From Betaproteobacteria bacterium (lineage in GTDB: Bacteria > Pseudomonadota > Gammaproteobacteria > Burkholderiales > SG8-39): a stretch of 64,000 nucleotides of DNA. The position numbers and the translations under genes are program-made. Positions 1-8,347 of this stretch are shown piece after piece. Positions within the stretch are counted from its first letter, which is position 1, and the number at the start of each line of letters is the position of its first letter. The stretch is from assembly GCA_016195915.1 (NCBI GenBank), contig JACPYS010000037.1, positions 36,581 through 100,580 of the forward strand, read 5' to 3'. The notes beneath the pieces were generated by a model. It did not search any database and was not told the DNA's origin. It saw nothing but the letters and a program-made list of their open reading frames with translations.

Positions 1-46
1 GCGCCTGATCAAAGCGCAGGCCTGCGAGCGAGACCGGGATCGACAT
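1..46 (-). CDS. rluD: N-terminal fragment of RluD-type 23S rRNA pseudouridine synthase (partial)
   Basis: Only the first 15 or so codons lie in the window, reading leftwards from an ATG at 46. The peptide starts MSIPVSLAGLRFDQA. The GLRFDQA stretch resembles the beginning of the S4 domain of RluD, which makes pseudouridines in helix 69 of 23S rRNA. rluD divergent from bamD is a common arrangement in betaproteobacteria and supports the call. No alternative ATG, GTG or TTG lies between 46 and the divergent promoter. The identification rests on very little sequence. Confidence 0.5.
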   Translation of the reverse strand, partial: MSIPVSLAGLRFDQA

Positions 47-84
47 TTCTTCGTGACCGGGAGCCGAGCCGGCGGCGCTATCGC

Positions 85-90
85 TATAAT
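85..90 (+). promoter_or_regulatory. -10 box for bamD
   Basis: A perfect TATAAT lies 38 bases before the bamD ATG, in the rluD/bamD divergent gap. The -35 element is not clear. Confidence 0.45.
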
Positions 91-128
91 TGCTCGCGCT
101 GAAACCCTCCTTGCCGGAAATCCTGCCC

Positions 129-941
129 ATGCGCTCTAGTTTACTCACCTGCCTGCTTATTGCCGCGACCGTCACTCTCGCCGGCTGCGGCTTGCTCGAC
201 AGCGCGACGCGCGACGAGACCGCGAGCTGGTCGGCCAACAAGCTGTATGCAGAGGCCAAGGATGCGATGAGTTCGAATGAATACGCCAAGGCGATCAAGT
301 ACTACGAAAAGCTCGAGGCGCGGTATCCCTACGGGCGCTTTGCCCAACAGGCGCAGCTGGAGATCGCCTATGCGTACTGGAAAGACAACGAGCGCGCATC
401 GGCGATCGCAGCGACCGACCGCTTCATCAAGACGCACCCGAACCACGAAAACGTCGATTACGCCTATTACCTGAAGGGCTTGATCAACTTCAACGATCAG
501 GGCGGCCTCCTGAGCCTGCTGGCCACCGACGACCTTTCTGACCGCGATCCCAAGGGCGCGCGCGAAGCGTTTAGCGCGTTCAGTGAACTCGTCACGCGCT
601 TCCCCGAGTCGAAATACACGCCGGACGGGACCGCACGGATGAAATACCTCGTGAACGCTCTGGCCCAGCACGAGGTGTTCGTGGCGCGCTACTACATGAA
701 GCGCGGCGCCTACGTGGCGGCGGCAAACCGCGCGCAGCACGCGGTCCAGACCTATCCGCAGGCCCCTGCCCTCGAGGAGGCTGTGTTCGTCATGGTCAAG
801 GCCTACGACGCGCTCGGCATGACCGAGCTGCGGGACGCCGCCGACCGGGTCATGCGCACCAACTTCGCCAACAGCCGCTACCTCACCGGCAAGATCGAGA
901 AGAACGTCCCCTGGTGGAAGCTTTGGGACCCGGAATGGTGA
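129..941 (+). CDS. bamD: Outer membrane protein assembly factor BamD (ComL)
   Basis: The 270-residue lipoprotein is an essential part of the BAM complex, which folds beta-barrel proteins into the outer membrane. It acts on the periplasmic face, tethered by its lipid. The ATG at 129 was chosen because it gives MRSSLLTCLLIAA followed by a lipobox LAGC (residues about 17-20); the frame is open further upstream but adds a non-signal-like leader. The body has TPR-type helical repeats (AEAKDAMSSNEYAKAIKYYE, then a PYGRFAQQAQLEIAYAYW block) typical of BamD. Length matches the family. It ends with WWKLWDPEW and is followed after 7 bases by the convergent end of the DenD-like gene. Strong call. Confidence 0.95.
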   Translation: MRSSLLTCLLIAATVTLAGCGLLDSATRDETASWSANKLYAEAKDAMSSNEYAKAIKYYEKLEARYPYGRFAQQAQLEIAYAYWKDNERASAIAATDRFIKTHPNHENVDYAYYLKGLINFNDQGGLLSLLATDDLSDRDPKGAREAFSAFSELVTRFPESKYTPDGTARMKYLVNALAQHEVFVARYYMKRGAYVAAANRAQHAVQTYPQAPALEEAVFVMVKAYDALGMTELRDAADRVMRTNFANSRYLTGKIEKNVPWWKLWDPEW

Positions 942-948
942 CCCCCGC

Positions 949-1938
949 TCAGAGCTTGATGCCTTCGTCCGCGATGTAGTTGCGGATTATGGTTTCAACG
1001 TCGGGATCGGCGTTGAAACCCATCGCCGATGCGCGCGGCGTATTGAAATCCACGGGCCAGGTCTTCACGATCGCCTGGATGCGCGCGTCGGGCTTCCACA
1101 CCACGCGTTTCGCTACTTCCGCTCCCGCCACCCGCGCCAGCGCATCGAGCGCCTGCTTGATGCTCGCCGTGATTCCCGGCAGGTTGACCACGCGTTTCGT
1201 TCCCCAGGCAGCCGCAGGCAGATCGTGGGCGTGGATGAAGGCTTCGACCACCCGCCGGGGCGAAAGCATCCAGATGCCCGTATCGGGATCCACGGGGCAC
1301 TCGCATGCAACCCCATTCAAGGGCTCGCGGATGATGGCGCTCGCAAACGACGACGCGGCGAGGTTGGGCTTGCCCGGACGTGCCACGATGGTCGGCAAAC
1401 GCAGCGAGCGGCCGTCCATGAACCCCTTGCGCGAGTAATCGCTCAACAGGTACTCGCTCACGACCTTCTGCGTGCCGTAGGACGTTTGCGGATTGGGCGT
1501 GATCGAATCATCGAGCACAGCCGGCAGGTCTCCCCCGAACGCGGCCACGGAACTCGCGAACACCACGCGCGGCGGGCGCTCGGCACGGCGCGCGCGCTCG
1601 AGCAACAGTCGCATCGCCTCGAGGTTGACATGCATGCCGAGATCGAAATCCGCTTCTGCGCCGCCGCTCACGACGGCCGCAAGATGAAATATCGAGGCCG
1701 TGTCGGGCGTGACCACGCGATCGATGACCGCAGGATCCGCGACATCGGCCGTCACCGTCTCCAGCCGTGCGTCTGCGGGCATGTTGGGCGGAAATGCCGT
1801 ATCGAGCAGCGTAATGCGCGCAATCGACTGCTGCCCGGACTGCGCCCCGTTGCCGCTCGCCAGCGTGCCGCGTGCGAGCAGGGACTTTGCGAGCCGCAGG
1901 CCGATGAACCCGCCGCCTCCGGTAATGACGACCTTCAT
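949..1938 (-). CDS. NAD-dependent epimerase/dehydratase, D-erythronate dehydrogenase (DenD)-like
   Basis: This 329-residue extended short-chain dehydrogenase begins with the Rossmann motif TGGGGFIG (residues about 6-13). It has the catalytic SSV...YGTQK arrangement (YxxxK). The spacing and the SLRLPTIVARPGKPNLAASS segment match the DenD family, which oxidises D-erythronate or related four-carbon sugar acids; that substrate is inferred from family resemblance only. The start overlaps the stop of the upstream helicase by 4 bases (ATGA at 1935-1938), so the two are probably translationally coupled although they have no obvious functional link. No other D-erythronate pathway gene (kinase or isomerase) is seen nearby, so the substrate remains open. 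Confidence 0.8.
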   Translation of the reverse strand: MKVVITGGGGFIGLRLAKSLLARGTLASGNGAQSGQQSIARITLLDTAFPPNMPADARLETVTADVADPAVIDRVVTPDTASIFHLAAVVSGGAEADFDLGMHVNLEAMRLLLERARRAERPPRVVFASSVAAFGGDLPAVLDDSITPNPQTSYGTQKVVSEYLLSDYSRKGFMDGRSLRLPTIVARPGKPNLAASSFASAIIREPLNGVACECPVDPDTGIWMLSPRRVVEAFIHAHDLPAAAWGTKRVVNLPGITASIKQALDALARVAGAEVAKRVVWKPDARIQAIVKTWPVDFNTPRASAMGFNADPDVETIIRNYIADEGIKL

Positions 1939-3932
1939 TGCGCTTCCCCGGTTGTTGGATCGGATGCGATTCTAACCGGGCTGGTCTGCGCAAAAAAACC
2001 GGTGGCCACTGCTGCATCGCGCGTCACACGCATGGGCGGCAGGCTGCCGAGCACGATCTTGCCGTAGGAACGCGTAAACAGCCGCGGGTCGCATAGCACC
2101 AGCACCCCTCGGTCGGTTTCATCGCGGATCAGCCGCCCCACGCCCTGCTTGAGCTGCAGGATCGCTTGCGGCAGTTGCAGTTCGGCGAACGGGTTGCCGC
2201 CGAGCGCGCGCAACGCATCGATGCGTGCAGCAAGCACAGGGTCGTCGGGCGGAGCAAACGGCAGCTTGTCGATGACCACCACCGAGAGCGCTTCGCCGCG
2301 CACATCGACCCCCTCCCAGAACGAGGCGCTGCCAAGCAGCACCGCATTGCCCAGCGAACGGAAACGTTCCAGCAACTCGCTGCGCGAGCCGCTGCCCTGC
2401 ACCAGCAGCGGGAGGCCTTCGGCGGCAAGCCGCCCGGCGAGCAATTCCTCCGCGCGGCGCACTGCTCGCAGCGTCGTGAACAGCAGGAATGCCCCGCCGC
2501 CCGCCGCCCGCAGCACCGGATAGGCTGCCTCGATCACCGCCCCGGTATGTCCGGGGTCGTTCGGTTGCGGCAACCCCTGGGGGACAAACAGCAGCGCCTG
2601 TCGCGCGAAATCGAACGGGCTCTCCCAGCGCACAGAGTGGGCAGCATCGATGCCCAGCTCGCGCTTGAAATGCGAAAAATTTTCGCCTACCGCCAGCGTT
2701 GCGGAAGTGAATATCCAGGCACGCGGGTGGTCGTCCATGTGACGGCGGAAAATCTCTCCCGGCGACAGTGGCGTGATATGCAGCTGGACCGAATGGCCGA
2801 AGACTTCCAGCCAGCACACGCTCTCGGCGGCATCGGCATCGCCCCAGCGCGCGAGACGACCCGCGAATTCCTCCGCACGGCGCGCACACGATGCGAGCCC
2901 TTCGGAGCGCTCTGCCTGAGCCCCGAGCAATTCGCGCAGCGCAGAAAGCGCGGCGCCCAGCGCAAGCAGTGCGGGCTCGAATTCCGCGCTGCGCTGCGCC
3001 TGCGCACCGGAGAGCTTCACCGTCTCCGCGGAAAAGGCGAGACGCAAGTCGCGCGCGCCGCGCTCGAGCGCCGTCGCCTGCCGGTCGAGTTCCAGCTCGC
3101 CCCCGCCGGCCGCGCGCAATTCCATGCGCGCATCGCGCGCGAGTTCGACCACTTGCGTGGTGGAGAGCGTTTCGCCAAAGAACAGGCGCGCGACATCGGG
3201 CAACTGGTGCGCTTCGTCGAGGATCACCGTATTGCAGGCTGGCAGCAATTCCGCGAGTCCCTCGCCGCGCAGCGCGACGTCGGCGAAGAACAGGTGATGG
3301 TTGATCACCACCACGTCCGCGGCGAGCGCATCGCGCCGCGCCGCAACCACGAAACAGTCGTTGTAACGCGGGCATTCCTGACCGAGGCAATTCTCGCGCG
3401 TCGATGTGGCGTGCATCCAGACCGGCGCGTTCTCGGGTACCTGGGCAAGGTCTGCGCGGTCGCCGGTGCGCGAGGTTGCGGAGAACGCCTTGATACTGCG
3501 CAGTTGCGCGGCCTCCTCGCGCGAGCCCAGGCGCGCTTCCGCCAGGGCACGCTCGAGGCGATGATGGCAGACATAGTTGGCGCGGCCCTTGAGCAACGCC
3601 AGGCGTGCGCCCGAGGCGAGCGCATCTCGCACCGCAGGAAGATCGCGATCGAAAAGCTGATCCTGCAAAGTCTTGGTTCCGGTGGAGACGATGACCTTGC
3701 CGCCGGCGAGCAGCGCAGGAACAAGATAGGCGAAGGTCTTGCCCGTGCCCGTGCCCGCCTCGGCCACCAACATCCCGGTGCGCCCGATCGTATCGAGCAC
3801 GCGCAGTGCGAACTCGACTTGCTGTGGCCTGGCTTTGTATCCCGGAATGCGCTCCGCCAGCGGCCCGGCGGGCGCGAAGATGCGCGCGACCAGCGCGGCG
3901 CTCAGCGCTGCAACTCCTCCACCATCAGCCAC
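1935..3932 (-). CDS. ATP-dependent DNA helicase of the DinG/YoaA (XPD-like) family
   Basis: A superfamily 2 helicase of 665 residues that unwinds DNA 5' to 3', probably in repair of structured or damaged DNA. Walker A is GTGTGKT (residues 60-66) and Walker B is VILDEAHQLPD. Between them, four cysteines (C122, C182, C187, C193, the last three in NCLGQECPRYNDC) have the spacing expected for the 4Fe-4S cluster of XPD-type helicases. The C-terminal half carries the helicase motif GSASFWEGVDV and the arginine-finger-like QGVGRLIRDETDRG. The size fits YoaA (about 640) better than the longer DinG. The start at 3932 overlaps the upstream gene by 31 bases, and a GTG at about 3914 is an alternative. 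Confidence 0.88.
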   Translation of the reverse strand: MADGGGVAALSAALVARIFAPAGPLAERIPGYKARPQQVEFALRVLDTIGRTGMLVAEAGTGTGKTFAYLVPALLAGGKVIVSTGTKTLQDQLFDRDLPAVRDALASGARLALLKGRANYVCHHRLERALAEARLGSREEAAQLRSIKAFSATSRTGDRADLAQVPENAPVWMHATSTRENCLGQECPRYNDCFVVAARRDALAADVVVINHHLFFADVALRGEGLAELLPACNTVILDEAHQLPDVARLFFGETLSTTQVVELARDARMELRAAGGGELELDRQATALERGARDLRLAFSAETVKLSGAQAQRSAEFEPALLALGAALSALRELLGAQAERSEGLASCARRAEEFAGRLARWGDADAAESVCWLEVFGHSVQLHITPLSPGEIFRRHMDDHPRAWIFTSATLAVGENFSHFKRELGIDAAHSVRWESPFDFARQALLFVPQGLPQPNDPGHTGAVIEAAYPVLRAAGGGAFLLFTTLRAVRRAEELLAGRLAAEGLPLLVQGSGSRSELLERFRSLGNAVLLGSASFWEGVDVRGEALSVVVIDKLPFAPPDDPVLAARIDALRALGGNPFAELQLPQAILQLKQGVGRLIRDETDRGVLVLCDPRLFTRSYGKIVLGSLPPMRVTRDAAVATGFFAQTSPVRIASDPTTGEAQ

Positions 3933-4753
3933 ACGCGCCGTTCCCCGGCACTGCTCGCGCTGGAGGTGGAAACGACACCGCGCTCGTGCCGTGCAATGTT
4001 CTCCGCGCTACCGCCCAGTTCGATCCATTCACCCAGCCGTGCACTCACCGTCGTGGCCACCTGCTGGGTATCGACACTTGCGGGGCCGGCCGTTCCAGAC
4101 CTGTCGCGGCGCGGTTGAATGTCGAGCAGCACGCGCTCTCCCGATACCCGCGGCACGACCTCGAATCCGGTGGAGAGTTCCTGGAACGCGGTGTTGTCGG
4201 AGATCACGGTGCCCATCGGTCCGGTCGATATCGTGTTCTGGTGCACCGGCCGCGTCTGGCCCGTGGTGATGAAAGCACGTGCGCCCTCGAGCACCTGGAC
4301 GCGCTGATCGACGCGCTCGCCGAGGTTGGATCGAAATTCGGTTCCGCGAACTTCGACCGAGGATCGGCTCGAAGCCCCAGGCCCGCTGCTCGCCGTCGCA
4401 TCGCCAGAACGTAGCGAGCCGCGCGCATCGAAGGTTACGCTGGAGCGCTCGCCGGTGTCGCCGAAACGGACCGATATCTGAAGCTGGCGTTGCGGCGCAT
4501 CGATCGCGGCGAGAGCCGACTTGAGGTCGCGCAAATTGCGCGGGCTTGCACGCAGGATCAACTGGAATCCCTGGCCGGAAATCACCCCCCCTTCCTCGAG
4601 CAGAGGGCGCAATACAGGGATGACCTGTTCGGCGGGCCGGTTGCGCAACGGGACGATTTCGAGGGTCTGCTGCGCGAGCGCCTCAACGCCAACACAGACC
4701 AATCCAACGACGCCCAGGCTCAACGCGAACGACAGGAAAAAATTCTTTTTCAT
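3902..4753 (-). CDS. Short secretin N-domain-like periplasmic protein
   Basis: This is a 283-residue secreted protein. The ATG at 4753 gives MKKNFFLSFALSLGVVGLVC and an AxA-type cleavage region near VEALAQQ, so a signal peptide is clear. Residues about 30-90 (LEIVPLRNRPAEQVIPVLRP, then ISGQGFQLILRAS) look like the N0/N1 secretin or NolW domain, with the usual IDAPQRQL ending. The C-terminal half resembles the start of a secretin domain (FEVVPRVSGERVLLDIQPR), but the protein is far too short to form an outer membrane pore. It may be a stand-alone secretin-fold lipid- or protein-binding protein. No type II, III or IV secretion genes surround it. Function is unknown. Confidence 0.7.
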   Translation of the reverse strand: MKKNFFLSFALSLGVVGLVCVGVEALAQQTLEIVPLRNRPAEQVIPVLRPLLEEGGVISGQGFQLILRASPRNLRDLKSALAAIDAPQRQLQISVRFGDTGERSSVTFDARGSLRSGDATASSGPGASSRSSVEVRGTEFRSNLGERVDQRVQVLEGARAFITTGQTRPVHQNTISTGPMGTVISDNTAFQELSTGFEVVPRVSGERVLLDIQPRRDRSGTAGPASVDTQQVATTVSARLGEWIELGGSAENIARHERGVVSTSSASSAGERRVWLMVEELQR

Positions 4754-4868
4754 GATGCGCTCAGCGGAAAACATCTTACTGCGCAACGCGTAATGCGAGC
4801 GCCCGAATACCGCGGAAACGGCATGCCAGCTTTACAGGCTCGGGTTTGTCGACTAAATTACCTTAAGT

Positions 4869-5408
4869 ATGACCTATAACACGTTGTCAATGATATTGTT
4901 TTGCTCGGCCATCGCGGGGTGCAGCGGAATTCTCGTTCAACCGCCGGCCGCGGTCGCAATCGCGGAGATTTCGCCACAGCCGCGAGTGCCCCACCCCGTG
5001 GGACGCGCATCACTTCAGGCGCCTGCAGCGAAAACCGAACTCATGTTCCAGGTGCTCACTTCGCTGGGCATCGATTACCGAAACGGCGGGCGCTCTCCGG
5101 AGAGTGGGTTTGATTGCAGCGGGCTCGTCGCGCACGTCTACCTGGAGGCGTTTGGCGTGCGCTTGCCGAGAAATTCCCACGGGCAGAGCGAATTTGGCTC
5201 GCGCATCGAGCGCGCCGAACTCGAGCCGGGTGATCTCGTTTTCTACAACACCCTCCGGCGCCCCTATTCGCACGTTGGCATCTACGTCGGAGAGGGACGG
5301 TTCGTCCACGCACCCAAATCGGGCGCAAGAGTTCGCGTCGAGCGTATGGAAAGCCATTACTGGATCGAGCGTTTCAACGGTGCTCGACGGATCGACACTT
5401 CGCTCTAG
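4869..5408 (+). CDS. NlpC/P60 family cysteine peptidase, lipoprotein
   Basis: A 179-residue cell-wall hydrolase of the C40 family. A second in-frame ATG at 4890 gives MILFCSAIAGC, a short lipoprotein signal with lipobox AIAGC; either start is possible. The catalytic Cys is in DCSGLV (residue about 82), followed by His in HVGIYVG and a second polar residue in HAPKSG. These enzymes cut gamma-D-Glu-diaminopimelate bonds in peptidoglycan peptides. The length matches Spr/NlpC-type lipoproteins. The gene stands alone, divergent from the secretin-like gene, and is followed by the Fur-boxed iron transporter. Confidence 0.88.
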   Translation: MTYNTLSMILFCSAIAGCSGILVQPPAAVAIAEISPQPRVPHPVGRASLQAPAAKTELMFQVLTSLGIDYRNGGRSPESGFDCSGLVAHVYLEAFGVRLPRNSHGQSEFGSRIERAELEPGDLVFYNTLRRPYSHVGIYVGEGRFVHAPKSGARVRVERMESHYWIERFNGARRIDTSL

Positions 5409-5448
5409 CCGGCAGCGCTCCGGCAGCATCGGGTACACAAATAGGAGG

Positions 5449-5499
5449 AATTCTCATTAACGTTGACAGCGTTGTTGCGAATTATTATCATTAACGCAA
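5449..5499 (+). promoter_or_regulatory. Tandem Fur boxes upstream of the ferric-iron binding protein
   Basis: ATTATCATT (the core AATGATAAT on the other strand) lies at about 5482-5490, inside a dyad TTGCG...CGCAA (5475-5499). A second, weaker core, TTCTCATTAAC, lies at 5451-5461. Both match the GATAATGATAATCATTATC consensus in their core. They lie immediately upstream of the binding protein gene, so iron repression by Fur is inferred. Confidence 0.7.
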
Positions 5500-5521
5500 G
5501 TCAATTACCGATGTAACAATT

Positions 5522-6565
5522 ATGTCATTGTTTATAAGATTTATTCTTACCATTCTCTGGCCGGTAAGCTGGGCGCTTGCGATGACCCCGGTGCTCGCTC
5601 AAGAAAACATCCTCAACCTCTATTCGTCGCGCCATTACGAAACTGACGAAGCGCTCTACGCGAACTTCACCAAGCTCACCGGCATCAAGGTGAACCGGAT
5701 CGAGGCCAACGAAAACGCACTGCTCGAGCGCATACGCAACGAGGGCGCGCGCAGCCCGGCCGACGTGCTGCTCACCGTGGACGCGGGACGATTGTGGACG
5801 GCCGAACAGATGGGTTTGCTCCAGCCCGTCAGGTCGCAGCAGCTCGAGAGCCGGATTCCCGCCAGCATGCGGGAGCCGAGCGGGCTGTGGTTCGGATTTT
5901 CCATGCGCGCACGTCTGATCGCCTTTGACCGCGGGCGGGTCAAACCCGGCGAGATCCGGAGCTACGAGGACCTTGCCGATCCGAAGTGGAAAGGCAAGCT
6001 GTGCGTCCGGTCAGGCAGCCACATGTACAACCTTTCGCTCGTCAGCGCGATGATCGACCAGCACGGGGAAGCCGGCGCGGAGACTTGGGCAAAAGCGCTC
6101 GCCGGAAATCTCGCCCGCTCACCCAAGGGCGGCGACACCGATCAACTCCGCTCGGTCGCTGCCGGCGAGTGCCAGCTGGCGCTCGCCAACAGCTATTACT
6201 ACGCGCGCCTGATGCGTTCCGACAAACCCGAGGACAAGGCGTTGGTTGAAAGAGTCGGTGTCGTTTTTCCGAATCAGGCCTCGGGCGAGGGGGGCGCGCA
6301 CGTCAACATCTCCGGGGCCGGCGTGTTGAAGAACGCACCGCACCGCGATGCGGCCGTGAAGTTTCTCGAATACCTGGCGACCGATTCGGCGCAGGAGTAC
6401 TTCGCCAATGGCAACAACGAATGGCCCGTCGTTGCAAACCTTCAGGTCGCCAACCCGGCGCTGGCGAAATTGGGCCGATTCGGCTACGACACGCGCAACG
6501 TCGCAGCTCTCGGCAGGAATCAGCCTGCTGCAAAGAAGATCGTCGATCGGGCAGGCTGGAAATAG
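5522..6565 (+). CDS. fbpA: Ferric iron ABC transporter, periplasmic binding protein (FbpA/FutA family)
   Basis: The protein has 347 residues. It begins with a hydrophobic signal sequence and a cleavage site near VLAQEN, followed by LNLYSSRHYETDEALYANF, the usual start of class 1 ferric binding proteins. The metal site Tyr cluster NSYYYAR lies at residues about 222-228. It binds Fe(III) in the periplasm and hands it to the permease. Two Fur-like sites lie just upstream. The permease gene follows on the opposite strand, ending 4 bases away, and the ATPase is beyond it, so the transporter is not a simple operon. Confidence 0.92.
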   Translation: MSLFIRFILTILWPVSWALAMTPVLAQENILNLYSSRHYETDEALYANFTKLTGIKVNRIEANENALLERIRNEGARSPADVLLTVDAGRLWTAEQMGLLQPVRSQQLESRIPASMREPSGLWFGFSMRARLIAFDRGRVKPGEIRSYEDLADPKWKGKLCVRSGSHMYNLSLVSAMIDQHGEAGAETWAKALAGNLARSPKGGDTDQLRSVAAGECQLALANSYYYARLMRSDKPEDKALVERVGVVFPNQASGEGGAHVNISGAGVLKNAPHRDAAVKFLEYLATDSAQEYFANGNNEWPVVANLQVANPALAKLGRFGYDTRNVAALGRNQPAAKKIVDRAGWK

Positions 6566-6569
6566 GCGT

Positions 6570-8231
6570 TCACTGGCGTTTTCGGGCCATCGTGACCGCG
6601 AGCCCGATGACCGGAATCAGCCCGACAGCAACGATCACCAGCGATGCGGCCCCGGCCTCCGCGAGACGCTCGTCGGCGGCGTAGTTGTAGGCCTGCACCG
6701 CGAGCGTGTCGAAATTGAACGGCCGCATCATGAACGTGGCAGGAATCTCCTTCATGACGTCCACGAATACCAGCAACGCTGCGCTCAACAGGCTGCCGCG
6801 CAGCATCGGCGCGTGCACTCTCGCAAGCACCGCCCCGGGAGCGAGGCCCAGGCTTCGGGCGGCGTCCTCCATGCCGGGGTGGATCTTTGCCAGCCCCGCT
6901 TCGAGCGCCTGCAGCGCAATCGCGAGAAACCTCACGAGATAGGCGTAGATCAGGGCGGCCACGCTGCCGGTGACCAGCAACCCCAGCTCGATCCCCCAGG
7001 CTGACTTGAACCAGTCCGCGAGCAGGTTGTCGAACCGGCTCACCGGCACGAGGATGCCGACCGCGATGACGGCTCCGGGAAGCGCGTAGCCGAGCCCTGC
7101 AAGCCGATTCGCTCGGGCGACCCACGCCGAGCGCGACAACCGCGCAGCGTATGCGAGGAGCAATGCAAATGCCACAGCCGCAATCGACGTCAGCGCAGCG
7201 AGCGAGAAACTGTTGCGGACCAGCTCGCCGAAGCGCGTCGACAACAGTACTGCGGAGCCCTCTGCGGCAAGCAGCGCGAGCGCTGCCGCGGGCACGAGGA
7301 AACCGGACAGCAGCGGAAACGCACAGGCAAGAAAGGCGCCAATCGCGTGAACTCCGCGCAGTTCGCGGCGCGCGGCGACTGCGCGCGCCGCGACATTCTC
7401 GTAGCGCGCGCGGCCGCGGTTCGCACGCTCCAATGCGAGTACGAGCGCGACAAAAGCCAGCAGCACCATTGCGAGCTGACCGGCGGCCGCGACATCGGAG
7501 AGCGACAGCCAGGCATCGAAGATTCCCGTGGTGAAGGTCTGCACCGAGAAATAGGAAACGGTGCCGAAATCGGCGAGAGTCTCCATCAACGCGAGCGACG
7601 CTCCCGCGGCAATTCCAGGTCGCGCCAGCGGAAGCGCGACAAGGGCGAACGTTCCCCATGCCCCGCGTCCAAGCAATCGTCCGGCCTCGAGCAGATTCGC
7701 GGCCTGCGCCACGAAGGCTGCGCGAGCGAGCAGGTAAACGTACGGATAGAGCACCAGCGAGAACATGGCAATCGCTCCGCCTACGGAGCGAACTTCGGGA
7801 AACCAGTATTCGCCGGCCTGCCGGCCGCTAAGGGTGCGCAACGCCCCCTGCACCGGACCCGAGAATTGAAGCAGGTCGGTGTACGCATAGGCGATGACAT
7901 AGGCCGGCATGGCGAGCGGAACGACCAAAGCCCAATCGAACAGGCGCGATCCTGGAAACCTGAACATGCTGACCAGCCACGCGCTCGGCACGCCAAGCAG
8001 AATGACTCCAACCGCAACGCCTGCCATGAGTGCGAGGGTATTGCCGACGTATCCCGGCAATACCGTGGATGCGAGGTGTGACCAGGTCTGCGTGCCCGGT
8101 GCAATCGAAAGGAGTGCGACGGCCAGGATCGGCGCGGCGATGAATGCCGCCAGCGCGATGGCGCCTGCGGAAAGCACTACCCCGCCACCTGCAGAAGAGC
8201 TCCCTGGCCCGGCGCCCGCTTGCAGAGCCAT
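6570..8231 (-). CDS. fbpB: Ferric iron ABC transporter, fused permease (FbpB family)
   Basis: This 553-residue inner membrane protein has about 12 hydrophobic segments, two copies of the binding-protein-dependent permease domain. Each half has an EAA-type loop that contacts the ATPase: EAGRLLGRGAWGTFALVALP in the first and EDAARSLGLAPGAVLARVHA in the second. This duplicated organisation is typical of FbpB/AfuB. It would carry Fe(III) into the cytoplasm together with the neighbouring binding protein and ATPase. It is transcribed divergently from the ATPase gene, with Fur-like sites in the shared gap, and convergently with the binding protein gene. Confidence 0.92.
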   Translation of the reverse strand: MALQAGAGPGSSSAGGGVVLSAGAIALAAFIAAPILAVALLSIAPGTQTWSHLASTVLPGYVGNTLALMAGVAVGVILLGVPSAWLVSMFRFPGSRLFDWALVVPLAMPAYVIAYAYTDLLQFSGPVQGALRTLSGRQAGEYWFPEVRSVGGAIAMFSLVLYPYVYLLARAAFVAQAANLLEAGRLLGRGAWGTFALVALPLARPGIAAGASLALMETLADFGTVSYFSVQTFTTGIFDAWLSLSDVAAAGQLAMVLLAFVALVLALERANRGRARYENVAARAVAARRELRGVHAIGAFLACAFPLLSGFLVPAAALALLAAEGSAVLLSTRFGELVRNSFSLAALTSIAAVAFALLLAYAARLSRSAWVARANRLAGLGYALPGAVIAVGILVPVSRFDNLLADWFKSAWGIELGLLVTGSVAALIYAYLVRFLAIALQALEAGLAKIHPGMEDAARSLGLAPGAVLARVHAPMLRGSLLSAALLVFVDVMKEIPATFMMRPFNFDTLAVQAYNYAADERLAEAGAASLVIVAVGLIPVIGLAVTMARKRQ

Positions 8232-8246
8232 CTATCAAAACTCTCT

Positions 8247-8291
8247 TAGTATTATCATTGTATTATGACATTAACGAGAATCATTATTATG
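8247..8291. promoter_or_regulatory. Divergent Fur-box region between permease and ATPase genes
   Basis: This AT-rich 45-base stretch contains ATTATCATT at 8251-8259 and GAGAATCATTATTA at about 8276-8289. Both match the Fur consensus core. They lie between the start of the permease (8231, minus strand) and the ATPase (8348, plus strand), so one region could repress both directions. A TATAAT at 8307-8312 is the likely -10 of the ATPase gene. Confidence 0.7.
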
Positions 8292-8347
8292 TACGTTTCG
8301 GGGCGCTATAATGGTGCTCGTAAAGCCGAAGGGCCGGTTTCCCCGTG

